A stretch of 39,400 nt of DNA from Bacillota bacterium (GCA_023395515.1 JAEWZB010000110.1:1-39400); one strand, 5' to 3'; shown: positions 24,227 to 33,462, counted from the first letter of the stretch. A program made the numbers and translations. Notes: a model not told the origin generated them from the letters alone.

Positions 24227-25399
24227 ATGGATTTTTCAAATATAAATATACAGACTCTTTTAATCGTTCTGGTTCTAGGGCATCTTTTAAGCGGGTTGCT
24301 TATTTTTACATATACAGTTCGACGCAATAAAGACAAATCGATTAATATATTTTTGCTTTCTAAAGTACTCCAGTCGGTTTCATGGAGCTTAGTTGCCTTT
24401 AAAGATAACGTGCCGGGGGACTTCTTAGTCTATATAGGAAATTCCTTATTGTTTCTGGGCGCAGGATATGAATTGATAGCCTTTTTGATTTTAATCGAGG
24501 AATATAACCATATTATACGCAGGGCATATAATATTTGCATTTTTACATGTATTGCTGCTTTTAATATTGTAGCCTTGTCTGGTGCTGATGAAAATACCAG
24601 AATTGTGACCTCATCTTTGGTTACGGTCTTTTTAATATTATTACCTTTATATAAGCTTTTAAAAAAACAAAATTCATCACCCCTGCAAAAAATAATAGCT
24701 GCTATTTATGGTGTTACAGTAGTTGGTTCTCTTTACCGGGCCTATATAGCTTTTACCTATGAACAGTTCATGACCACCTTATGGTCAACTAATATTGCCA
24801 ATACATGGCTGTTTGTTTTGTTCTATCTGGTAATGTTAGGAGGAAGTATGGGCTTCATTCTCCTGGCCAAGGAAAAATTGGATAAGGAAATCGTAAAGGC
24901 AGCGACATTTGATGAGCTAACCAATATATTCAACCGCAGAACCTTTATATTGCATTCGAAAAAAATGATTTCTCTAGCTGCACGCAAAGCAGAGCCCATT
25001 TCCTATTTACTAATTGATATTGATGATTTTAAAAAAATTAATGATGTTTATGGACATTATATAGGTGACATGACCTTAAAAGATTTTGCCTCTACGGTTA
25101 AAACCCAGCTAAGAGGATATGATTTATTCGGTAGATACGGCGGCGAAGAATTTGCCATATTGCTTCCGGGAACCAATGAAAAAACCTCTGCGGAAGTTGC
25201 GGAAAGGCTGCGAAGAGCCATAGAACTTTCTTCGTTTGCCCAGCAGGAAATAAAATATACGGTAAGTATAGGCATAGTCACTGTGGCTGCCAATCGGGAA
25301 ACAGATATTGATAAGTTGTATCGATTAAGCGATAAGGCCCTTTATATGGCCAAAACACAGGGAAAAAACCGTGTGGCCATATTCCGGGATACCGAATAA
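24227..25399 (+). CDS. membrane-bound diguanylate cyclase
   Basis: The 390-residue protein has about seven N-terminal membrane helices (residues 8-215) forming a sensor module, then a GGDEF domain (about 222-388). It has the catalytic signature RYGGEEF (GGEEF 305-309), metal-binding LLIDIDDFKKIND and the product-inhibition site RxxD (Arg296-Asp299) five residues upstream. It should therefore be an active, feedback-inhibited enzyme making cyclic di-GMP from GTP. No EAL or HD-GYP domain is fused. GAAGGAG precedes ATG. A 24-bp palindrome lies upstream and a strong terminator follows. Confidence 0.93.
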   Translation: MDFSNINIQTLLIVLVLGHLLSGLLIFTYTVRRNKDKSINIFLLSKVLQSVSWSLVAFKDNVPGDFLVYIGNSLLFLGAGYELIAFLILIEEYNHIIRRAYNICIFTCIAAFNIVALSGADENTRIVTSSLVTVFLILLPLYKLLKKQNSSPLQKIIAAIYGVTVVGSLYRAYIAFTYEQFMTTLWSTNIANTWLFVLFYLVMLGGSMGFILLAKEKLDKEIVKAATFDELTNIFNRRTFILHSKKMISLAARKAEPISYLLIDIDDFKKINDVYGHYIGDMTLKDFASTVKTQLRGYDLFGRYGGEEFAILLPGTNEKTSAEVAERLRRAIELSSFAQQEIKYTVSIGIVTVAANRETDIDKLYRLSDKALYMAKTQGKNRVAIFRDTE

Positions 25400-25426
25400 G
25401 GAGCCGCTTTAAATATTTGAGCTGAC

Positions 25427-25458
25427 AAGAAAGCCACCCGTCACGGATGGCTTTCTTT
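25427..25458 (+). terminator. intrinsic terminator after the diguanylate cyclase
   Basis: AAGAAAGCCA (25427-25436) pairs with TGGCTTTCTT (25448-25457), with CCG/CGG continuing the stem inside. It is flanked by A and T tracts and so could act in both directions. Confidence 0.8.
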
Positions 25459-25518
25459 GCGCCTACAGCCCGCCGGGGACGGCTCCCCCTGGGTGCAGCT
25501 CACACAAACCTTAAAACC

Positions 25519-26115
25519 TTATGCTTTAACTAAACGTTGCGCTCTGAAAGCCATAGCCTGTTTTAATAAATTTTCATGATTAATGGCATAAGTTCTTGCT
25601 ATATTACCGGATTGGTTAAAGCTTCCTTTATACGAAAACTTGGCTTTCTCCATCAGGCGTCGGCCCCCGGCAGATATGGTAATTGCTCCCACCGCACGGA
25701 TATTGGACGTTTGCTTTTTTAAGCCTAAAATAAAGTTTCGGCCAAAATCACGCACTAAGGCTTTAGTATACGTTTTACGCATTTCATCGTTTTGGTCGAC
25801 TATTACCGAGGATATATATAAATATAAATTGGGCTCAGCCAAAGACTTGATGTGTTTAATCATTTTTCCTTCATTCATTTTCCCGGTTATAACCTGTTTC
25901 CAGATGGAATACTCCAGCGGGAAAACCCAATAGTAGCCTTTTAGCTTACCATTTATCTTACAAACTCTAAACATCATCGGTTCTTGCTCAATTAGTCCGC
26001 GAATAACCGCAGGTTCGGAGTGCCAACAACTATCAAAATAGGTCTTTTCCATATTTAACATAGACGTAATATCTTGGATCCGAGCACACTCAACTTTATA
26101 TGCTGGATCATTCAT
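25519..26115 (-). CDS. GNAT-like acetyltransferase of unknown substrate
   Basis: The 198-residue protein has the strand-helix order of a GNAT fold: ARIQDITSMLNMEKTYF at the start, a central strand pair (FRVCKINGKLKGYYWVFPL), the core strand LYISSVIVD (about 98-106), and ITISAGGRRLMEKAKFSYKG (about 143-162), which resembles the C-terminal GNAT motif. The acetyl-CoA loop (R/Q-x-x-G-x-G/A) is not clear, so activity is uncertain. AGGAAGGTGAAATT precedes ATG. That leader is repeated about 120 bases upstream (see the small frame at 26192-26236). Confidence 0.6.
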   Translation of the reverse strand: MNDPAYKVECARIQDITSMLNMEKTYFDSCWHSEPAVIRGLIEQEPMMFRVCKINGKLKGYYWVFPLEYSIWKQVITGKMNEGKMIKHIKSLAEPNLYLYISSVIVDQNDEMRKTYTKALVRDFGRNFILGLKKQTSNIRAVGAITISAGGRRLMEKAKFSYKGSFNQSGNIARTYAINHENLLKQAMAFRAQRLVKA

Positions 26116-26191
26116 AATTTCACCTTCCTATAAAATTGTACCTTAATAGTTATTTAAGGTGTCAGTTAATGTAGATATAGAAAAGTCGGCA

Positions 26192-26236
26192 CTATAAGGG
26201 GGAGAATTTGATAGGACATACTTGTGGGCTAATCAT
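26192..26236 (-). CDS. possible 14-residue upstream peptide on a duplicated leader
   Basis: The segment TAGGAAGGTGAAATTATGA occurs before this ATG and again before the ATG of the GNAT-like gene. The duplicate drives a 14-residue peptide (MISPQVCPIKFSPL). It may be a leader peptide or the trace of a local duplication. Confidence 0.25.
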   Translation of the reverse strand: MISPQVCPIKFSPL

Positions 26237-26468
26237 AATTTCACCTTCCTAAATATTTAGAGCCTTGCAACGTTTCTTGCGCTCTATAGTTATTATAAGT
26301 TTTTTACTTTTATATTTCACTTCGTGAAGTCCTAAGGAAAAAGCAAGAGACAGAGGGATAAATGAGCATCCCTAATATGCTCTGCCGCCTTTGTACATAG
26401 TTACATTTAAAGGAGGATTATCGCGTAATACGACGATATTTACTCAAAGCAGCCTTCCAGCCCCAATA
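26237..26468. other. intergenic region, no gene seen
   Basis: The stretch between the GNAT-like gene leader and the his terminator holds one short hairpin (ACTTC/GAAGT near 26320) and an AAAGGAGG (26410-26417) not followed by a usable start codon. Confidence 0.3.
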
Positions 26469-26501
26469 AAAAAGCCAGTCTTGCATAAAGACTGGCTTTT
26501 T
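26469..26501 (-). terminator. strong terminator at the end of the his operon
   Basis: AAAAAGCCAGTCTT (26469-26482) and AAGACTGGCTTTTT (26488-26501) form a perfect 14-bp stem with a 5-base loop, with A and T tracts on either side, so it can work in both directions. It lies 62 bases beyond the hisIE stop. Confidence 0.92.
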
Positions 26502-26562
26502 ATGACTTAGTAAGTTAATCCCTAGACGGCCAAAGGCCGCCCCTACATCTTCGCCCTACACC

Positions 26563-27213
26563 TTACTTAGACCGGGCTTTTAATTCGGTAAATATTTCTT
26601 CTAATGCTACTCCCTGCTCCACTAGCAATACCAGCAGATGATATAGCAAATCGGCAGTTTCATAAGTAAGTTCTTCTCGGGAACGGTTCTTGGCGGCTAT
26701 AATTACTTCGGCATTTTCTTCCCCTACTTTTTTAAGGATTTTATCTAAACCCTTATCAAATAAATAAGTAGTGTAAGAACCTTCCGGCATTTTATTTTTT
26801 CGGTCTTGAATTACTTCATATAATTCCAGCAAAATGCTGGGCCCGGTTTTAGCCTTATAAACCTGCTCCAGATCAAATTCCCGTTCTGCCACCAGTTCAT
26901 CATTCAGATTGCGGTAAAAACAGGAGTAATGTCCGGTATGACAAGCTGCTCCGGTTTGTTCCACTAAAACTAATAAAGTGTCGGCATCACAGTCATAGCG
27001 CAGCTCCTTTACGGCTTGGATATTACCGGAGGTTTCGCCTTTTTGCCATAAAGCTGCCCGGCTGCGGGAATAAAACCAGGTTTTGCCTGTTTCTATAGTC
27101 TTAGCTAGAGATTCTTGGTTCATATAGGCTAACATTAAAACTTGCCCAGATTTAATATCCTGAATTACAGCCGGCACTAAGCCTCTATCATCAAAATTAA
27201 CTTTGTCCATCAT
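26563..27213 (-). CDS. hisIE: HisIE, phosphoribosyl-AMP cyclohydrolase / phosphoribosyl-ATP pyrophosphatase
   Basis: The 216-residue bifunctional enzyme performs steps 2 and 3 of histidine synthesis. The N-terminal HisI part (about 1-110) has WFYSRSRAALWQKGETSGN, the zinc ligands in DCDADTLL and CHTGHYSCFY. The C-terminal HisE part (about 120-215) has VGEENAEVIIAAKNRSREEL and ETADLLYHLLVLL. The start ATG overlaps the hisF stop by ATGA. It is the last gene of the operon. Confidence 0.96.
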   Translation of the reverse strand: MMDKVNFDDRGLVPAVIQDIKSGQVLMLAYMNQESLAKTIETGKTWFYSRSRAALWQKGETSGNIQAVKELRYDCDADTLLVLVEQTGAACHTGHYSCFYRNLNDELVAEREFDLEQVYKAKTGPSILLELYEVIQDRKNKMPEGSYTTYLFDKGLDKILKKVGEENAEVIIAAKNRSREELTYETADLLYHLLVLLVEQGVALEEIFTELKARSK

Positions 27214-27962
27214 AACCTTACTGGGACTCCTTTTTCCTTTAAATAATCTTTCACATCTTTAATCGAATATTCCTTAAAATGAAATATAGATGCACATAAG
27301 ACTGCATCAGCCTTGCCTTTAACTATCCCATCATATAGATGCTCCAAGTTTCCGGCACCGCCCGAAGCTATAACCGGAATATTTACTGCTTCACCTATCG
27401 CGGCAGTCAGTTCTATATCATAACCATCTTTGGTTCCGTCTTTATCCATACTGGTAACTAAAATTTCTCCGGCTCCCAGCTTTTCTACTTCTTTAGCCCA
27501 AGCGACCGCATCTATTCCCGTGGCAACTTCGCCTCCATTGATTAATACTTCCCAATAATCTCCGGGTTTGTTGGCATCAATAGCCACCACTATGGCTTTA
27601 CTGCCAAACTCTTGCACGGCTTGGCTAATAAGTTCCGGCTGTTTTACGGCGGCTGAATTTATGGATACTTTTGCAGCTCCGGCCGCTAAAACATTTCTGA
27701 TATCTTCCAGGCTGCCAATGCCGCCTCCTACCGCCAATGGAATAGAGATTACCCGGGCAGTTTTTTCCACTACATCCAGCATAGTTTTTCTTTCCTCCAC
27801 CGTGGCACTTATATCCAGAAAAACTAATTCGTCTGCTCCTTCCCGCTCATAAAAAGCGGCCAGTTCAGCCGGGTCACCGGCATCACGCAAGTTAACGAAA
27901 TTAATACCCTTTACTACTCTGCCATTTTTGACATCCAAACAAGGTATTACTCTTTTTTCCAT
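27210..27962 (-). CDS. hisF: HisF, cyclase subunit of imidazole-glycerol-phosphate synthase
   Basis: The 250-residue (beta-alpha)8 enzyme closes the imidazole ring and releases AICAR. The first catalytic Asp is in RVIPCLDVKNGRVVKG and the second in LVTSMDKDGTKDGYD; phosphate loops are present (VGGGIG, ASGGAG). The start is ATG at 27962, eight bases after GGGGAAG; a GTG three codons earlier is less likely. HisF normally takes ammonia from HisH, but no hisH is present in this operon. Confidence 0.96.
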   Translation of the reverse strand: MEKRVIPCLDVKNGRVVKGINFVNLRDAGDPAELAAFYEREGADELVFLDISATVEERKTMLDVVEKTARVISIPLAVGGGIGSLEDIRNVLAAGAAKVSINSAAVKQPELISQAVQEFGSKAIVVAIDANKPGDYWEVLINGGEVATGIDAVAWAKEVEKLGAGEILVTSMDKDGTKDGYDIELTAAIGEAVNIPVIASGGAGNLEHLYDGIVKGKADAVLCASIFHFKEYSIKDVKDYLKEKGVPVRL

Positions 27963-27978
27963 CAAAAACACTTCCCCA

Positions 27979-28701
27979 CTATATAGAAATTTTTATAGCT
28001 TCAACTAAATCGATCTTCCCATCATAGATGGCTTTACCAATAATTGCTCCTATAACTCCTGATTCCTCCATGTTTTTTAATTCTAGAAGGTCATTTATGC
28101 TTGAAACTCCACCTGAAGCAATTATTTTCAAACCTGTCTCCGTCATATTTTGGGTAGCTAGGAAATTGGGGCCTTGCAGCAGCCCATCTCTGGATATATC
28201 AGTATAAACTGCATATTCAATACCTAGTTCCTTCATTTGGCAGCCAAAGTCAAAAGCTGATATTGGGGAGGTATTAACCCAGCCTTCAGTAGCCACCATA
28301 TTCTCTTTAGCATCCAGCCCCAAAACAATTCTTTGAGCACCAAATTTATCTAATAATTCCTTAATAAAATCCGGGTTTTTAACGGCTTTAGTTCCGATTA
28401 TAACTCGGGAGGCCCCTAAACCTAGCAGCATTTCTACCCCGGCTAGATCTCTTAATCCTCCGCCTACCTGAAAAGGTATATCAATATTTTCGGCAATAGT
28501 TTTAATTGCTTCTATATTAGTAGGTTTGCCGGTAAAAGCCCCATCTAAATCTACTATATGCAGCCATTTGGCACCTTTTTGGACAAAACTCTGCGCTACT
28601 GCCTGAGGTTCATTAGAATAGACGGTCTTATCTTCCGCTCGGCCTTGAATAAGCCTTACACATTGACCATCTTTAATATCTATGGCCGGAAAAATTATCA
28701 T
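27979..28701 (-). CDS. hisA: HisA, ProFAR isomerase
   Basis: The 240-residue (beta-alpha)8 enzyme isomerises N'-formimino ProFAR to PRFAR, the substrate of HisF. Catalytic Asp residues are in FPAIDIKDGQCVRL and VYTDISRDG. The ATG at 28701 is chosen over an upstream TTG (28716) because GGAGAG stands seven bases before it. It lies 16 bases before hisF. The hisH gene, usually just upstream, is absent; 69 bases separate it from hisB. Confidence 0.96.
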   Translation of the reverse strand: MIIFPAIDIKDGQCVRLIQGRAEDKTVYSNEPQAVAQSFVQKGAKWLHIVDLDGAFTGKPTNIEAIKTIAENIDIPFQVGGGLRDLAGVEMLLGLGASRVIIGTKAVKNPDFIKELLDKFGAQRIVLGLDAKENMVATEGWVNTSPISAFDFGCQMKELGIEYAVYTDISRDGLLQGPNFLATQNMTETGLKIIASGGVSSINDLLELKNMEESGVIGAIIGKAIYDGKIDLVEAIKISI

Positions 28702-28770
28702 ATTCCATCTCTCCAAAATTATATTTACCCAATACTAACTGTCCGTAATACCCACTGGAAGGGTATCGGT

Positions 28771-29364
28771 TTACAGCTTACCTTTGGAAGACCATACCCC
28801 TTCCATACGCGGTTCATATTGAACTGCCATTTTCAAGGCCCGGGCTAAGGCCTTAAAAGCCGCTTCGGCTATATGATGATTATTTTCACCCCTGATTAAA
28901 TCAATATGTAAATTCATGCCGGCATTATTAACTAAGGCCTGAAAAAATTCTTTTATATTTTCGGTGGCTAAATCGCCTATCTGGGAACGGGTAAATTCTA
29001 AATTATAAGCTAAATAAGCTCGGCCGGATAAATCGAGTACTACTCTTACCAGAGTCTCATCCATGGGTACGGTAGCTTCTCCATATCGGTTAATGCCTTT
29101 TTTATCCCCGCTGGCTTCTTGCAAAACCTTGCCCAGGCAAATTCCTATATCTTCTACTGTATGATGATCATCAACTTCAATATCCCCGCTGGCATCTATG
29201 CTTAAATCACATAGGCTGTGTACGGTGAAAAGCGTTAATAGATGATTTAGAAAAGGTATGGGAGTATCTATATCGGGATTACCGGAGCCATCCAAATCCA
29301 GCTTTATCATAATTTCAGTTTCCGCCGTTTTCCTTTGTATCAGGGCCACCCGTTTCTCACTCAT
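28771..29364 (-). CDS. hisB: HisB, imidazoleglycerol-phosphate dehydratase
   Basis: The 197-residue monofunctional dehydratase has the metal-binding motifs DDHHTVED and NNHHIAEAAFK, and the ends typical of the family (FLNHLLTLF near the start, SSKGKL at the end). There is no phosphatase domain, so histidinol-phosphatase must be encoded elsewhere. The ATG overlaps the hisD stop (TAATG). Confidence 0.96.
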   Translation of the reverse strand: MSEKRVALIQRKTAETEIMIKLDLDGSGNPDIDTPIPFLNHLLTLFTVHSLCDLSIDASGDIEVDDHHTVEDIGICLGKVLQEASGDKKGINRYGEATVPMDETLVRVVLDLSGRAYLAYNLEFTRSQIGDLATENIKEFFQALVNNAGMNLHIDLIRGENNHHIAEAAFKALARALKMAVQYEPRMEGVWSSKGKL

Positions 29365-30656
29365 TAACCTAATTTCCCCTTTCTGACTCTGACCGAATTA
29401 GCATGAGCAGTCAGTCCTTCCACCGTAGCTATTTTAATAATCTCATCGGCATCCTCTTTAATACCTGCGGCGGAGTAATATATTAAGCTGGAAGCTTTCA
29501 TAAAGGTATCTACGGTAACCGGAGAGTAGAACTTAGCAGTTCCGCCGGTGGGTAAAATATGATTAGGCCCGGCATAGTAATCCCCTACCGGTTCCGGAGT
29601 ATATTTACCCATAAAAATAGCTCCCGCATTTTCAATTTTACTAATAAGGTCAAAAGGATGTTCTACCATTAATTCCAGATGTTCAGGTGCTACCAAATTA
29701 GAAACCTGACAAGCTTCATCTATATCTTTAGCCAATATAAAAGCTCCATAACTATTAAGGGCTTCTTCAATAATGTCTTTTCGGGATAGATTTTCTACCT
29801 GCCGGTTTAGCTCTGCTTCTACTTGGTCCATAAGTTCCTCGCAATCAGTAACCAGGATACTGCGGGCTAATACATCATGTTCGGCCTGAGACATCATATC
29901 CGCCGCCAGGAACTCCGGATCAGCATCTTTATCAGCAATAATTAAAATCTCACTAGGCCCGGCTAACATATCAATGTTAACGGTACCATATACCATTTTT
30001 TTAGCTATAGTTACATAAATATTACCTGGTCCACTTATCAGGTCTACGGGGGGAACAGTTTCGGTTCCATAAGCTAAGGCAAATACCGCATGAGCACCGC
30101 CCATTTTATAAATTTCCCGAAGCCCTAGTTCTGCTGCCGCTACTAAAGTGTAGGGATTCATTTTTCCGTTTTTAGCGGGCGGACTCACCATAGCTATTTC
30201 TTTCACCCCGGCTACCAGAGCCGGGATGGCATTCATTAATACGGAAGAAGGATAAGCTGCCGTTCCGCCGGGTACATATATCCCTACTCTATTTAAGGGT
30301 CTAAATATTTGGCCTAAAATATTGCCCTTGGTATCAGGTTCCAACCAGGAATTTCTCAATTGCCGGGCATGAAAGTCGGTAATATTATCAATAGCATTTT
30401 GAATAGCTGTAATATATTCATCATCCACATTTTCATAAGCTTCGTCTATTTCTGCCCGGCTCACTAAAAAGGTATCTTTATCTATTAAGGCCTGATCATA
30501 TTTTAGAGTTAAATCAAATACGGCTTGATCTCCTTGTTCTTTTACTAATCTTTCAATTTCTGCTACTCCCGCTTCGTATTGTTTCATATCAGCATAATTA
30601 GCTTGGATAAAACTATTCAATTCAGGAGTTGATGCTTTTAAGCGACGTATCTTCAT
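29364..30656 (-). CDS. hisD: HisD, histidinol dehydrogenase
   Basis: The 430-residue zinc enzyme oxidises histidinol to histidine with two NAD. Motifs: VPGGTAAYPSSVLMNAIPA, GPGNIYVTIAKK, DMLAGPSEILIIAD, AEHD and the catalytic Glu-His in VAPEHLEL. Full length for the family. The start overlaps the hisG stop by ATGA, indicating tight coupling. Confidence 0.97.
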   Translation of the reverse strand: MKIRRLKASTPELNSFIQANYADMKQYEAGVAEIERLVKEQGDQAVFDLTLKYDQALIDKDTFLVSRAEIDEAYENVDDEYITAIQNAIDNITDFHARQLRNSWLEPDTKGNILGQIFRPLNRVGIYVPGGTAAYPSSVLMNAIPALVAGVKEIAMVSPPAKNGKMNPYTLVAAAELGLREIYKMGGAHAVFALAYGTETVPPVDLISGPGNIYVTIAKKMVYGTVNIDMLAGPSEILIIADKDADPEFLAADMMSQAEHDVLARSILVTDCEELMDQVEAELNRQVENLSRKDIIEEALNSYGAFILAKDIDEACQVSNLVAPEHLELMVEHPFDLISKIENAGAIFMGKYTPEPVGDYYAGPNHILPTGGTAKFYSPVTVDTFMKASSLIYYSAAGIKEDADEIIKIATVEGLTAHANSVRVRKGKLG

Positions 30657-31306
30657 GATATGATTCCTCCTTTGGTAATTTTGGCAAATTCTTCAATTAA
30701 AGGCTGAATTCTTTGATGTTTAGTTTTATAACTTACCCGGTTACATATTAGGCGGGTAGTTGAATCCATAATTTCTTCTAATTCCACTAAATTATTTTCT
30801 CTTAAAGTCCTTCCGGTTGAGACAATATCTACTATCACATCGGCAATGCCCATAATAGGAGCCAGCTCAATATTGCCATGGAGTTTAATAATATCTACCT
30901 GCAGTCCTTTACTATGAAAAAACCGCTGGGCTACTACTGGAAACTTGGTGGCGGCTCTTTTATAATTAAAGTCTTTTAAAGGCTTGTTTTCCAAGGCTTT
31001 AGGTACTGCTACCACAAACCGGCAATAGCCATAACCTAAATCAGCCAGTTCATAAACATCCTTGCCCTGTTCTACAATTACATCTTTACCTACAATACCT
31101 AAATCGGCTGCCCCTTGCTCTACATAAGTAGGGACATCGGTAGGACGGCACATAATATACTTAATATTTTGCCCGGGGTAATTAAAAACCATGGTCCTGC
31201 TGTCCGGGTCCAGGTTTTCCGTAGGCAGCATAGCTTCCTCAAACAGCTTTATAGTTGGTTTAAGTAATGTTCCTTTCGAAAGGGCAATAGTTAGATTATC
31301 TTGCAT
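30653..31306 (-). CDS. hisG: HisG, ATP phosphoribosyltransferase, short form
   Basis: The 217-residue enzyme performs the first step of histidine synthesis. It is the short form, which lacks the C-terminal ACT-like regulatory domain and needs HisZ. Motifs: LTIALSKGTLLKPTI, AADLGIVGKDV and DVIVDIVSTGRTLRENN for the PRPP site. The gene for HisZ is directly upstream, as expected for the hetero-octameric complex. Confidence 0.96.
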   Translation of the reverse strand: MQDNLTIALSKGTLLKPTIKLFEEAMLPTENLDPDSRTMVFNYPGQNIKYIMCRPTDVPTYVEQGAADLGIVGKDVIVEQGKDVYELADLGYGYCRFVVAVPKALENKPLKDFNYKRAATKFPVVAQRFFHSKGLQVDIIKLHGNIELAPIMGIADVIVDIVSTGRTLRENNLVELEEIMDSTTRLICNRVSYKTKHQRIQPLIEEFAKITKGGIIS

Positions 31307-31334
31307 TTCATTCCACCGCCTAACTTCACTAACC

Positions 31335-32486
31335 TTAATCTATGTAAATCAGTTCATAGCTGGGTTTTAATTTAATTTTTTCTTCCAGCTCCGCTTTACT
31401 TAAATCTTCCACATCCATTTCTACTACATAGCCTTGACTTCTAAGTTCCTCACATTTGCTTGCTACTTGTTTATAATTTTTACCCCCCACTAAAAAATGA
31501 GGGTTAGTTTCCTCTTTTTTATCTAAAACCAGGGCTAATCTATCTAATCCCATGGCAAAACCGGTAGCCGGGCAAGGATATCCAAACTGCCCCATAAGGT
31601 TATCATAGCGCCCTCCGCCTAACAGGCCATAACCTAAATCAGCCGCATAGCCTTCAAATACGATACCGGTATAATAATCCAATCCTCTTAAAACACCCAT
31701 ATCTAAAACTACATCTTCTATAACTCCGCCCGCTTTTAGAGCAGCATAAACTTCCATTAATTCATGTACCGCCTGACTAGCTTGACGGTTTTTCTCCACA
31801 TAAGGTATTTGCTCTAAAACCTCTAATCCTCCGTGCAATACCGGAAGCTTGCCGATAGTCTCCTTAAGCTGGTCATCTATAGCTATACCTTCCAGGGTTT
31901 TAGTTAATTCTACCAAGTCTTTACCCTCTACTAAGGTTCTGATAATATCTCTTTGCTCTCCTTCTATACTGCTATCTGCTATTAGGCTATTAAATATCCC
32001 GATTTGATTAAGGCTGATCTTAAAGTTTTGCACCCCGATAGTCCGCAAAGCTTCTACCGCAATACTAATAACTTCTGCATCGGCCCGTACTCCTGAGGCT
32101 CCCAAAAGCTCAATTCCCATTTGCATAAACTCCCGGTATTGGGCTCTTTGGGGCTGTACATGCCGGAATACATTAGACACATAAAATAACCTTTGCGGAT
32201 AAACGGCATCTTGCAGGTGGGTGGCAGCCAGCCGGGCAATAGCCACAGTGCCCTCCGGTCTTAGGGAAAGAATACCCCCTTCCCTATCCATGAACATAAA
32301 AAGCTCTTCCCGGATATTTCCGGTACCAGTTTCTATAACTTCCAAAAATTCAAAGGTGGGAGTAATTACTTCTTCAAAACCATATCCTTTAAATAACTGA
32401 GTTATCTTCTTTTCTATCTCTCTTCTTACTTTGACCTGCTCAGGTAGCAGGTCTCTTAATCCCCGGGGAATAACTTTATTTTTCAT
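31335..32486 (-). CDS. hisZ: HisZ, ATP phosphoribosyltransferase regulatory subunit
   Basis: The 383-residue histidyl-tRNA-synthetase paralogue gives HisG its histidine feedback. It has motif 2-like VSNVFRHVQPQRAQYREFMQ, DMGVLRGLDYYTGIVFEGY and motif 3-like TGFAMGLDRLALVL. The anticodon-binding domain is reduced, and placement beside a short hisG settles HisZ over HisS. The ATG at 32486 is chosen: GAGGAG precedes it and it lies inside the end of yerC (11-base overlap). Confidence 0.93.
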   Translation of the reverse strand: MKNKVIPRGLRDLLPEQVKVRREIEKKITQLFKGYGFEEVITPTFEFLEVIETGTGNIREELFMFMDREGGILSLRPEGTVAIARLAATHLQDAVYPQRLFYVSNVFRHVQPQRAQYREFMQMGIELLGASGVRADAEVISIAVEALRTIGVQNFKISLNQIGIFNSLIADSSIEGEQRDIIRTLVEGKDLVELTKTLEGIAIDDQLKETIGKLPVLHGGLEVLEQIPYVEKNRQASQAVHELMEVYAALKAGGVIEDVVLDMGVLRGLDYYTGIVFEGYAADLGYGLLGGGRYDNLMGQFGYPCPATGFAMGLDRLALVLDKKEETNPHFLVGGKNYKQVASKCEELRSQGYVVEMDVEDLSKAELEEKIKLKPSYELIYID

Positions 32487-32787
32487 CCTGGCTCTCCTCA
32501 TTAATACATTCTAATACCCTTTTGTAACCATCTGCCCCATAATTGAGATAACGTTTGACCCTGCTGATAGTAGCGGTACTAGCTCCGGTATCTTTAGCGA
32601 TATTGTTATAGGTAATATTAGTTTTTAATAACCAGGCTACTTGTAATCTTTGGGCCATGGCTTTTACTTCGCTTATAGTACACAAATCATCCAATAACCG
32701 GTAGGCATCATCCTCGGTTTTTAAGCTAAGCAATGCTTTTACTAGTAAGTCGGTTTGTTCGTCTTTCCAATTAGGTGAATAAGCCAT
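32476..32787 (-). CDS. yerC: YerC-like TrpR-family regulator
   Basis: The 103-residue protein has a TrpR-type helix-turn-helix: EVKAMAQRLQVAWLLKTN, then YNNIAKDTGASTATISRVKR, which is the DNA-reading unit. It belongs to the YerC/YecD family of Firmicutes. From its place as the gene just before hisZ, with overlapping ends, a role as a histidine-operon regulator is likely; family members have been proposed to do this. AAGGAGG precedes ATG. Its operator is not identified in this window. Confidence 0.9.
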   Translation of the reverse strand: MAYSPNWKDEQTDLLVKALLSLKTEDDAYRLLDDLCTISEVKAMAQRLQVAWLLKTNITYNNIAKDTGASTATISRVKRYLNYGADGYKRVLECINEESQDEK

Positions 32788-32799
32788 GGTAATCCTCCT

Positions 32800-33462
32800 T
32801 TATAACAATCTAGAATCATTTATTAACAATTCAAATTCACAGCCTAAATAATTAGCTGCCCGGCGGCACATTAACATTTTAGTAAGAAAAATTTCGAAGT
32901 ATTCCATGACCGAACACACGGTTATATCAATTTTTATTTCTAAAGTTATGATGTGCTTTTCGGCATCTACTAAAATACTAGTTTCAGTAACGGCATAATT
33001 AACTCTATCCCGGGCCGTAAAGGATGATATCTCTTGTTTTCTTACCCGGGAGCGGTGAACATCCGATTTATCGGCTAAGATTAAAGCCGCTGCTATGCTA
33101 TTTACACTGCTGCCCCGGGCATGTTCTTCATGGTTACCTATAGCTCCCATAATTATGGCGATTTCCTCGGGCTCCATATTAAGATCCAGCAGTAAATTAA
33201 AAGCTAGGATAGCACCGGATAAACCATGCCCATAACGGTTGATTAAATTGCCTATATCATGCAGATACCCGGCTATTGCTCCTAGTTCGGCCTCCCGTTT
33301 AGAATAACCTAACTTTTCTAAAATACTGCGGCACAGATTCGAAGTTAACTCAGCATGACTGTCATTATGCTCAATAGCTCCCATATTACCAATGTAAGTG
33401 TTGCCCCGGGTCATATATTCATGTAATCTGGTGCTATTCTTAACTGTCTCCAAAGTAATCAT
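32800..33462 (-). CDS. HD-domain phosphohydrolase
   Basis: The 220-residue protein has an HD domain: His in EHNDSHAEL, the HD pair in GYLHDIGN, HGLSGA and NHEEHA with a late Asp in LADKSDVHRSR. This suggests a metal-dependent phosphohydrolase, perhaps of a nucleotide. The C-terminal 70 residues form a separate strand-rich part. It lies between purD (42 bases) and yerC (12 bases), so it may act on a purine-histidine intermediate. The substrate is unknown. GGAAGGAGG precedes ATG. Confidence 0.8.
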   Translation of the reverse strand: MITLETVKNSTRLHEYMTRGNTYIGNMGAIEHNDSHAELTSNLCRSILEKLGYSKREAELGAIAGYLHDIGNLINRYGHGLSGAILAFNLLLDLNMEPEEIAIIMGAIGNHEEHARGSSVNSIAAALILADKSDVHRSRVRKQEISSFTARDRVNYAVTETSILVDAEKHIITLEIKIDITVCSVMEYFEIFLTKMLMCRRAANYLGCEFELLINDSRLL

